Positions 17,250 to 24,048 of a stretch of DNA of 64,000 nt are shown piece by piece. The stretch comes from Catenisphaera adipataccumulans (GTDB lineage Bacteria; Bacillota_I; Bacilli_A; Erysipelotrichales; Erysipelotrichaceae). Positions within the stretch are counted from its first letter, which is position 1, and every line of letters begins with the position of its first letter. Below the pieces are notes generated by a model. The model saw nothing but the letters and a program-made list of their open reading frames with translations. It was not told the DNA's origin and made no database searches. Location of the stretch: NCBI RefSeq assembly GCF_014202755.1, contig NZ_JACHHK010000003.1, forward strand, positions 1 through 64,000, in the 5' to 3' direction. The position numbers were made by a program, and so were the translations under genes.

Positions 17250-17277
17250 ATTATAGCGTATCTATAAGTTGTGTCAA
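17250..17277 (-). promoter_or_regulatory. Promoter of the lysine transporter leader
   Basis: A consensus TTGACA (17272-17277), 16-bp spacer and TATAAT (17250-17255) on the minus strand, placing the transcript start about 17243, just before the riboswitch. Confidence 0.85.
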
Positions 17278-17281
17278 GGGT

Positions 17282-18061
17282 CTAAATCCAGCCAAATTTC
17301 CGGCAGGCGTTGAAAATTCCGTCATCCACATTGGCATCTGTGACATAATCCGCTTTGGCTTTCAGCTGATCCGTGCCGTTGCCCATCGCAATGGATGTCC
17401 ATCGCGGATCGAACATGACCAGATCGTTGGTATCATCGCCGAACACCACAACATCTTCCGGACGGCCGTGCACCGTGTTGATCATGTCCAGGATCCCTTG
17501 ATGCTTTTCATCGTATTGAAACATCAAGTACTCTGGCTGAAAGCGTAAGTGACCGAGCGTATCTTTCAACGTTAATGCGGCTTCTTCTTCAGCCGGAATG
17601 GAAATATACAATTTGTAGATCACATCCAGTTTGTCGTAATCTAAATCGGGATCAATGATATAGTTAGTTGGCTCTTTACGCGGTCCGCATTGTTCCCGGA
17701 ATTTATCGTTGCGGCTGTACACATCGATCGAATCATCCAGCATCAGCAGCACACCGTAACCCAGCGCATCGGCTTGTTTGGCAATGGCTTTGGATTTCTC
17801 CAGATCCAGCGGAATGTTGCGGATCAGCTGATCATCCACGACCAGACCGCCGCCGCCGCAGCAGACCATATCATGCAGTCCGACTTCTTCCATGAACGGA
17901 CGGGCTTTATAATGGGCGCGCCCGGTCGCCAGCGAAACAAAATGGCCGTTGGCCTGCAGCTGGTTCAGGGCTTCCTGAGCTGATGGAACGATCTTGCCGG
18001 TCGCTCGGTCGGTCAGCGTACCATCGATATCGAAAAATACATATTTTTTATTCGCCGTCAT
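17282..18061 (-). CDS. HAD-superfamily (Cof-type) sugar-phosphate phosphatase
   Basis: A 259-residue Cof/IIB-type HAD hydrolase. Motif I is FFDIDGTLTD (residues 9-18), motif II SLATGRAHYKA, and motif IV VVFGDDTNDLVMF near residue 215, with a C2 cap between. Such enzymes remove phosphate from sugar phosphates or flavin/PLP-type substrates. It is last in the fruK-rpiA-oxidoreductase operon, overlapping the preceding gene by 14 bp, so a role in the same sugar-phosphate pathway is likely; the substrate is unknown. Confidence 0.88.
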   Translation of the reverse strand: MTANKKYVFFDIDGTLTDRATGKIVPSAQEALNQLQANGHFVSLATGRAHYKARPFMEEVGLHDMVCCGGGGLVVDDQLIRNIPLDLEKSKAIAKQADALGYGVLLMLDDSIDVYSRNDKFREQCGPRKEPTNYIIDPDLDYDKLDVIYKLYISIPAEEEAALTLKDTLGHLRFQPEYLMFQYDEKHQGILDMINTVHGRPEDVVVFGDDTNDLVMFDPRWTSIAMGNGTDQLKAKADYVTDANVDDGIFNACRKFGWI

Positions 18062-19037
18062 ATTTCATTCCCCATTGATTGCGCACAGCAGTCAGGATCG
18101 CCATCACATCCCGGATGTTCTGCAAGTTTTCTTTGCCGTCATGTTCGGTCACATACTGCTCCATATCCTGCAGTTCATAGTCCAGCGCATATTGTGATTC
18201 ACCGGCTTCAATGACTTCCGGTTTACCGGTATCGCTCCATTTGGAACTGGCTTTCGTCCGGGTGATGGTCGCCTGGCAGGCACGCGGGTATTCCATGACT
18301 TCAATATAGCCGTTCTCGCAGGCAACGATGCCGCGTTTCGGCTGCTTAGCGCGCAAGGTCAAGGAAATCACGGCCATTTCATCATCTTCGTTCTTCAACA
18401 AAATACCGCTGGTTTCGTCCACTCCGGTCGGTGCAAAGTCTGCCGTCGTGAGAATGACATTCGGTTTCGAAGACATAAAGTAACGCACAAAGCTGGTCGC
18501 ATAAACACCGATATCCAACAAGGCGCCGCCGGCCAAAGATTTATTAAAGAAACGATTGTTCGGATCAAATTCCTTATTGCTGCCGAAATTGACCTGGATC
18601 ATTTTCACTTTGCCCAGTTCTTGGGAGCGGATAATTTCTTTCAGCTTTTTAAACAACGGCATATGGAACAGCGTGACCCCGTCACTGATCACCAGTCCTT
18701 TTGCCTCCGCGATCGCAACACATTCTTCCAGCTGACGGGAATTCAAGGTGATTGCTTTCTCGCAGAAGACATGTTTGCCGGCTTCCAGAGCTTTTTTCAT
18801 TACTGCATAATGCGCACTGTGCGGTGTTGCAATGTAGATGATGTCAATTTGATCATCAGCCACCATCGCATCGACATTCTCAAATACCTTTTTTACATCG
18901 TATTCTTGCGCATATTTACGGGCACTTTCTACATGTCCGCTGCACACACCGTAAATTGTCCGTCCGTTTCGTTTTAAGGCATCGCCCATTTCATGCGCGA
19001 TCCATCCTGTACCAACGATCCCCCAATTATATAACAT
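18048..19037 (-). CDS. Gfo/Idh/MocA-family NAD(P)-dependent oxidoreductase
   Basis: A 329-residue protein with N-terminal Rossmann fold (GIVGTGWIAHEMGDAL), ATPHSAHY, and the EKAITLN version of the catalytic EKP motif. A C-terminal alpha/beta domain includes GGALLDIGVYATSF. The family oxidises or reduces sugars, inositols, trans-dihydrodiols and amino sugars. It overlaps rpiA by 11 bp and the HAD gene by 14 bp, so it is part of one operon. The substrate is not evident. Confidence 0.88.
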   Translation of the reverse strand: MLYNWGIVGTGWIAHEMGDALKRNGRTIYGVCSGHVESARKYAQEYDVKKVFENVDAMVADDQIDIIYIATPHSAHYAVMKKALEAGKHVFCEKAITLNSRQLEECVAIAEAKGLVISDGVTLFHMPLFKKLKEIIRSQELGKVKMIQVNFGSNKEFDPNNRFFNKSLAGGALLDIGVYATSFVRYFMSSKPNVILTTADFAPTGVDETSGILLKNEDDEMAVISLTLRAKQPKRGIVACENGYIEVMEYPRACQATITRTKASSKWSDTGKPEVIEAGESQYALDYELQDMEQYVTEHDGKENLQNIRDVMAILTAVRNQWGMKYDGE

Positions 19038-19713
19038 GTTCTTTTCCTCCTTGATCCATCCAAACGACTTCGTTCTCTTTTGCGATCATGACACCGTTGA
19101 TCAAGCCGACCACCAGCGATGTATCGACAACTCCATAAATATGATTCAATTCCCAGTCCAGTGCGGAAATATCATCCGGCTGCGGGAACTGGACATCCAG
19201 GATCAGATTGCCATGATCACTGCGCAGAAAACCGTCTTTGTTTTTTGAACGACGCACTTCCGGCCGGCCGCCCAATTCCTTGACCCGGCGCAGGACGATC
19301 GAATACGCTTCCTGGATGACTTCCAGCACCACCGGATGACGGAAGGACAAGGTTTCGCTGACTTTTCCCGGATCGACCAAGACAATATACCGGTCGGCCA
19401 TGGAAGCGATGATCTTTTCATCCGTATGGATCGCACCGCCGCTTTTCAGCGCATTATAGTCATAATCGACTTCATCACAGCCGTCAAACGCTGCATCGAC
19501 ATGATCGACCATCCATGTCGGCAGTACCTGAAGGCCGGCTTCTTTGCAGTGCCAAGCCGTGTTCATGCTCGGCGTTACCACTTGCACGTCAAGGCCGGAT
19601 GATGCCAGATCATCGACTAAATAACTGACGGTCTGGCCGCCGCCCAAACCGATCACCGAATGATCCGGGATCAGGGTCAATGCTTTCTGTGCACAACGTT
19701 TTTTCGCACTCAT
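19027..19713 (-). CDS. rpiA: Ribose-5-phosphate isomerase A
   Basis: A 228-residue RpiA. Visible are IGLGGGQTVSYLVDDL (substrate loop), AAFDGCDEVDYDYNALKSGGAIHTDEKI (catalytic D/E/K region), and VEVV-like FRHPVVLEVIQEAY. It interconverts ribose-5- and ribulose-5-phosphate. ATG 19713 overlaps the kinase stop as ATGA, so this start is preferred to one 15 bp upstream. Its place in an operon with a sugar kinase, an oxidoreductase and a phosphatase, rather than alone, hints at a dedicated pentose or allose-like pathway, or a paralogue with another substrate. Confidence 0.9.
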   Translation of the reverse strand: MSAKKRCAQKALTLIPDHSVIGLGGGQTVSYLVDDLASSGLDVQVVTPSMNTAWHCKEAGLQVLPTWMVDHVDAAFDGCDEVDYDYNALKSGGAIHTDEKIIASMADRYIVLVDPGKVSETLSFRHPVVLEVIQEAYSIVLRRVKELGGRPEVRRSKNKDGFLRSDHGNLILDVQFPQPDDISALDWELNHIYGVVDTSLVVGLINGVMIAKENEVVWMDQGGKEHVI

Positions 19714-20612
19714 GGCAGCATCCTCCAAACTTCCTGAATTTGATCATAGGTCGCCAGCCCGGAATGAAAGGCAGTTGCCGAACCGCAGGCCGTGCCCATT
19801 TTCTGTGCATATGCATAATCATGTGTTTTCAGATAACCAGCGATAAAACCAGCCACCATGGAATCTCCGGCACCCACCGAATTGACCACGGTGCCTTTGC
19901 CGACGCCCATCTTATGCACATTTTGTTTTTCATCCACGAGGATCGAACCATCACCAGCCATAGAAACCAGTACATTTCTTGCGCCCATGTGCTGCAGCTC
20001 TTTGGCATAATGAACGATTTCTGCATCGGAACTTAGTTGTTTATCAAACATCTGCCCAAGCTCTTCGGCATTGGGTTTGATCAAAAACGGATGATAATTT
20101 AATACTCTGAGCAGCAGGTCTTTTTCCGCATCGACCACGATATGGACACCGGCCGGCGTATTTTCCAAGATCTGATGATAAGCATCGGACCGCATCGAAG
20201 ACGGGATATTGCCGGATAAGATCAGCCAGTCTCCTTCTGACAGCTGCTTTGCTTTTTCGATCAGCGACTGAAATTCAGTTTCTGTCACCTGCGGACCTTT
20301 GCCGTTGATTTCTGTTTCTTCATCGGATTTCATTTTGACATTGATCCGGGTCATGCCTTCCTGACATGTGATAAAATCCGTTCGGATCCCCAGTTCAGTC
20401 AACCCCCGATGGAGTTCCTGGCCGGTGAATCCTGCTGTAAATCCTAAGGCTGTGCTGCTGCATCCCAATTCATTTAAAATGCAGGAAACGTTGATGCCTT
20501 TGCCGCCGTAAAAGATATGCTCGGTCTTGGTACGATTGATGACACCGCTTCGGAAGTGATCGACCTGGATCACATAGTCCAAAGCTGGATTTAAAGTGAC
20601 GGTATATATCAT
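19710..20612 (-). CDS. PfkB-family kinase, 1-phosphofructokinase / tagatose-6-phosphate kinase type
   Basis: A 300-residue PfkB kinase starting MIYTVTLNPALDYVI, the FruK/LacC signature. YGGKGINVSCILNELG binds sugar, and the catalytic GAGDSMVAGFIAGYL motif lies at about residue 246. It probably phosphorylates fructose-1-phosphate or tagatose-6-phosphate to the bisphosphate. No fructose PTS gene or bisphosphate aldolase is adjacent, unlike typical fru or lac operons, so the exact substrate is open. First gene of the operon, with AGGAGGAA before the ATG. Confidence 0.87.
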   Translation of the reverse strand: MIYTVTLNPALDYVIQVDHFRSGVINRTKTEHIFYGGKGINVSCILNELGCSSTALGFTAGFTGQELHRGLTELGIRTDFITCQEGMTRINVKMKSDEETEINGKGPQVTETEFQSLIEKAKQLSEGDWLILSGNIPSSMRSDAYHQILENTPAGVHIVVDAEKDLLLRVLNYHPFLIKPNAEELGQMFDKQLSSDAEIVHYAKELQHMGARNVLVSMAGDGSILVDEKQNVHKMGVGKGTVVNSVGAGDSMVAGFIAGYLKTHDYAYAQKMGTACGSATAFHSGLATYDQIQEVWRMLP

Positions 20613-20632
20613 AGTTCCTCCTCTTCTCTTTC

Positions 20633-20660
20633 AGTCTATCACGTATGTTATTTTCGTCAA
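20633..20660 (-). promoter_or_regulatory. Promoter of the PfkB kinase-rpiA operon
   Basis: TTGACG (20655-20660), 16 bp, TAGACT (20633-20638) on the minus strand, in the 66-bp gap after rpiR. Confidence 0.5.
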
Positions 20661-20678
20661 TATTATATTCATGAAATT

Positions 20679-21518
20679 TTATTTCTTTTGATCTGCATAG
20701 ATTTCTTCATTCGCACGGATCCGGTCATAACTGTCTTTTTCTGCCGAGACCAGAAACAAATATAAGATCTCGATCACGGTGCTGGCAGAAATACGGGAAA
20801 AATAAAATTCATTCAAAAACAATTTTTCACGGGTCGAAGTCTGAATGTGGTGATCCACACTTTTACCGACCGTTGAATGCAGATTGTTTGTGATGCCGAT
20901 CGTCACAGCACCGCGATCATTCGCAATATTGACCATGTCGGCGACCTTGCTGGATTCCCCGCTGTTGGAGATCGCGATCAAGACGTCGCCTTTCTGCAGC
21001 GTATAGGTATAAGAAACTTGTGTTTCCCAGACCGATGAAGTAGAAGTCGGAATACCGATTTCATTGAATTTAAATGCGCAGTCCATCGCAACCGGGATCG
21101 TATTCCCGACTGCAGCCACATGCACCCGGCCGGCATGTTCGATAGCCTGCAGACATTGCACGAGCACATCGGCATCGATATTTTTGATGGTTGCGGTCAG
21201 TTCGGCAATTTTATTGTTTAAGATCGTCTGCAGGGATTCGGCCACATGGTCCTGTGAAATCTTCTCGGCCTCCAGAGGCACGGTCAGCTGGTCGGCTTCC
21301 GCTTTCGCTAAATTGATCTTTAAATGATGGAAACTATCCAATTCAAGCTTCCGGCAGAAACGGGAAATGCTGGCTTCACTGGTACCGCAGGCGGCAGCTA
21401 ATTCCTTGATGGTCATATTAATAACATCCTGGGGATGATCCAGAATGTAGGAAGCAATTTTCTTTTCGGAATCAAAGAAAGAATCGTATCCAGCGTACAA
21501 TTGATCGATAATTGACAT
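20679..21518 (-). CDS. RpiR/MurR-family transcriptional regulator with SIS domain
   Basis: A 279-residue regulator. The N-terminal RpiR helix-turn-helix (about 1-77) includes MTIKELAAACGTSEASISRFCRKL. The C-terminal SIS sugar-phosphate-binding domain (about 105-260) has GRVHVAAVGNT and GDVLIAISNSGESSKVADMV. It lies immediately upstream of, and in line with, the PfkB kinase-rpiA operon, which it probably controls in response to a phosphosugar. An ISL3-type element starts about 55 bp upstream of its start codon and may have replaced its upstream promoter region. Confidence 0.92.
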   Translation of the reverse strand: MSIIDQLYAGYDSFFDSEKKIASYILDHPQDVINMTIKELAAACGTSEASISRFCRKLELDSFHHLKINLAKAEADQLTVPLEAEKISQDHVAESLQTILNNKIAELTATIKNIDADVLVQCLQAIEHAGRVHVAAVGNTIPVAMDCAFKFNEIGIPTSTSSVWETQVSYTYTLQKGDVLIAISNSGESSKVADMVNIANDRGAVTIGITNNLHSTVGKSVDHHIQTSTREKLFLNEFYFSRISASTVIEILYLFLVSAEKDSYDRIRANEEIYADQKK

Positions 21519-21572
21519 ATTGTTGCTCCTTTCAAGTCTATTATATTCCTTAAAAAGATAAAAAAATAATAG

Positions 21573-22806
21573 TCTTCTGCACTAAAGGTGGGGAGAAATT
21601 CTAACCTCTTAATCTGAAGACTGACATGCACGAAAACTATGAAAGCCATTGCTTTCTCTTTAAAATTGATAACGACCAAGAAATCAATAAAGGAGATTGC
21701 AATGGCTTCCGGAAGAAGTGTAATGGTGAAAGCCCTGAACATCAAGGGGATGCATGTCGATCAGGTTGAATATGTCGCGGGTGAATCCGTCATGTACGGT
21801 GAGAACTATCGGCGGGATCACATGGAGGTTCACGCAAGACCGTATAAGCGTATTCAGAGAAGATGCCCTGTGTGCGGCAAGAAGTGCTCACTGTATGATC
21901 ATAAGACCTCTGAGAAGGTTACCTGGCGTGCAGACGCCTTGAATGGCGTACCACTACAGCCTGTCCGCATTGAATGTCCTGAGCACGGCGTATTGACCGA
22001 ACACATCCCATGGACAGACGGACATTCACACTTCACTAAGGGGTTCAATGATGAGGCTGCCTTCCTGGCTTTGACATCTCCCAAGACCGTTGTCAGCCAG
22101 TTCATGGGAATCAACTGGCGTACGATTGGCAACTGTATCAAGGCAGCTCATGACCGCATTGAGCCTGATGTATCAGAATGTCTGCTTGGTCTGAAGAGGA
22201 TCTGTGTCGATGAAACATCCTATCACAAAGGCCATAAGATATTACCGTCGTTTATAACATTGACCGCAACAGAGTGGCTTGGGTGCACGATGGTTTCGGC
22301 CAGGAGGTCTTTACACTGTTCTGTGAGGCTCTGACAGAGGAGGAACGGGATCAGATCGAAGTGGTCGCCGGAGACGGCGCCAGGTGGAGTGATTCCTGCA
22401 CAGAAACTTATCTTAGTCGGGCCCGTAGATGCATAGATTTCTTTCATGTCGTGGGCCGGACAGAGTTAAGAACAGTGCCAGACGTGCGGCAGAAAACGAG
22501 TTCAGACGACTTGAGAATGAATTCAAAAAGGACGAGGAGGAAGCTGAGAAAGAACAGGAGGAGATCGAAAAGAAACTGAATGAAGCGTACAGCCAGCTGA
22601 AGGCTCGTGCGAATGAACTCAAGCACACAAAGTACGCACTGGGTATGAATCCGGAAAACCTATCCGACGGTCTGAAAGACAAGCTGAAGATTATTGAAAT
22701 ATCTCATCCCGATATCTATACAGCTTATCAGCTGAAAGAAGAACTCAGAGCGATTCTGCGCATGAAGAGCAGAGAACTCGCTCAGGCTGAACTTGATAAG
22801 TGAATC
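21573..22806 (+). mobile_element. ISL3-family insertion sequence, degenerate copy 1, right end missing
   Basis: The left end seems to be CTTCTGCACTAAAGGTGGGG at about 21575. It pairs imperfectly with the inverted CTTCTGTACCCGGGGTGGGT at the right end of copy 2 (about 28937). The transposase starts at 21702. The element stops at about 22806, where it joins manA sequence, so its right third and right inverted repeat are gone. The transposase has at least two frame disruptions. Copy 2, about 93% identical by eye over the shared 250 bp, lies at 28229-28937. Confidence 0.85.
21702..22803 (+). pseudogene. ISL3-family transposase, frameshifted and truncated
   Basis: ATG 21702 follows AAAGGAG. The N-terminal zinc finger CPVCGKKCSLYDHKT and the HTH region are followed by the DDE part RICVDETSYHKGHK, after which one base seems missing (about 22230). 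The next frame continues VAWVHDGFGQEVFTLF and GDGARWSDSC through RRCIDFFHVVG. A second disruption (~13-nt deletion, about 22453) moves into the frame that reads DRVKNSARRAAENEFRRLE and ends at 22803 in foreign sequence. It is not functional as read. The second lesion is also present in copy 2. Confidence 0.88.
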
Positions 22807-22807
22807 G

Positions 22808-23051
22808 GGAAATCACGGAAGCGGCGGCAGTGGGTACCCAGTACCTCCTGCCCTTCTTCGTCGATGTACTGCTGTAAAGTCTTACCGGCATAGGGACCGT
22901 TGACAATGGTGGAAGGTCCATCCGGATGACACGAAAGCATCCAGGCCTCCGCAAAAGGTGTCCTGTCATAGTCAATACCGTACTCGGTCCATAGGCGTTC
23001 GCCGCCCCAAAGATCGTCCTTACAGGCGGGTTTTAATTTTAATACAGTCAT
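22808..23051 (-). pseudogene. manA: Mannose-6-phosphate isomerase, N-terminal fragment
   Basis: From ATG 23051 (ribosome site GGAAGGA) about 82 residues match the start of type I phosphomannose isomerase: LKLKPACKDDLWGG, AEAWMLSCHPDGPSTI, VLGTHCRRFRDFPI. The reading frame then runs into IS sequence at about 22807, before the metal-binding QVHP motif, so no activity is possible. Intact ManA interconverts mannose-6- and fructose-6-phosphate. It lies downstream of the NanE-GRE-activase genes in the same direction, so it was probably part of that catabolic cluster before the IS event. Confidence 0.85.
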
Positions 23052-23085
23052 ACTGTTCCTTCCTGGCGAAAAAATCTCTGCTTAT

Positions 23086-23114
23086 CAAAATCACCCCGGC
23101 GGCGCCGAGGTGAT
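23086..23114 (-). terminator. Hairpin between activase 2 and the manA fragment
   Basis: ATCACCTCGG-CGCCG-CCGGGGTGAT followed by TTTTG on the minus strand. It could be a weak terminator or a processing site inside the cluster. Confidence 0.5.
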
Positions 23115-23142
23115 GCGATTTATCTGCTTTCAGATATATTTC

Positions 23143-24048
23143 CTATCCGCCGATACTTACGGTTAAGCCGCAGCTTTCCAGATACTCTTTCAATGGTTCA
23201 ACATCTTCAGGATGCATGGCATGTTCATTGCCGAACGGATACGGGATGCCGAGCTGTCTGTATTTGGTCAGACCGAGCGTATGATACGGCAGCAGATCCA
23301 CTTTCTGTAGACTGCATTCCTTCATAAGCTCCGCAAGCCTTTCCATATCATCCATGGTGTTATTGACCCCGGGAATCACCGGCACCCGGATATGCACGCG
23401 CGCCGGATCATAGGAACTGAGATGCCTGAGATTAATCAGGATCACATCGAGATCCGCCCCGGTATACTGCTTCAGCACCTCTTTCTGCAGACTTTTGACA
23501 TCAAACAGCCATTCACTGACGTACGGGGCCAGACGTCTGTAATTCTCTAAAGGCGCATGTCCGCATGTTTCAAAGGCAATGCCGATTTTTTCGGTGCAAA
23601 GCTGTTTCAGAAGAGGTTCCAGACCGGCTGCCTGCAGGACCGGCTCCCCGCCGGAGAAGGTAACCCCGCCGTCAGTCTCTTCGTAATAGTCGCGATCACG
23701 CAGAATGGTATCATGAATCTCCCGCAGATCCATCCATCTGCCGCTGATGGAACGGGCATCATTAAGACAGGCTTTGACGCATCGGCCGCAGGCAGTACAG
23801 GCCGTACGGTCAACGACTGCCTTGCCGTCCTGCAGCGAAATGGCATGCTGGGGACAAACCGGTACACAGCGGCCGCAGCCGGTACACTTGTCTTTGAGAA
23901 ACATGAGCTTCGGGCCGACCTGCTGCGATTCCGGGTTGGCGCACCACTGACAGTGCAGCTGGCAGCCCTGCAGAAAGACCGCGGTACGGATGCCGGTGCC
24001 GTCATGAATGGCAAAGCGTTCAATATTGAAGATCGGTAAGGATGTCAT
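23143..24048 (-). CDS. Glycyl-radical enzyme activating enzyme, partner of GRE 2
   Basis: A 301-residue radical SAM activase. It has DGTGIRTAVFLQGC, cluster motif CQLHCQWC, a two-cluster ferredoxin insert (CTGCGRCVPVC and CTACGRCVKAC, about residues 55-95), and DGGVTFSGGEPVLQ. ATG 24048 overlaps the GRE 2 stop as ATGA, so the two are translationally coupled and this is its cognate activase. Two auxiliary [4Fe-4S] clusters are normal for activases of dehydratase-type GREs and differ from PFL activase, which has none. It acts in the cytoplasm under strict anaerobiosis. Confidence 0.94.
   Translation of the reverse strand: MTSLPIFNIERFAIHDGTGIRTAVFLQGCQLHCQWCANPESQQVGPKLMFLKDKCTGCGRCVPVCPQHAISLQDGKAVVDRTACTACGRCVKACLNDARSISGRWMDLREIHDTILRDRDYYEETDGGVTFSGGEPVLQAAGLEPLLKQLCTEKIGIAFETCGHAPLENYRRLAPYVSEWLFDVKSLQKEVLKQYTGADLDVILINLRHLSSYDPARVHIRVPVIPGVNNTMDDMERLAELMKECSLQKVDLLPYHTLGLTKYRQLGIPYPFGNEHAMHPEDVEPLKEYLESCGLTVSIGG

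Noticed and set aside
22440..22470. Programmed frameshifting in the ISL3 transposase
   Set aside because: No slippery heptamer is visible and an internal deletion of about 13 nt explains the change of frame better.
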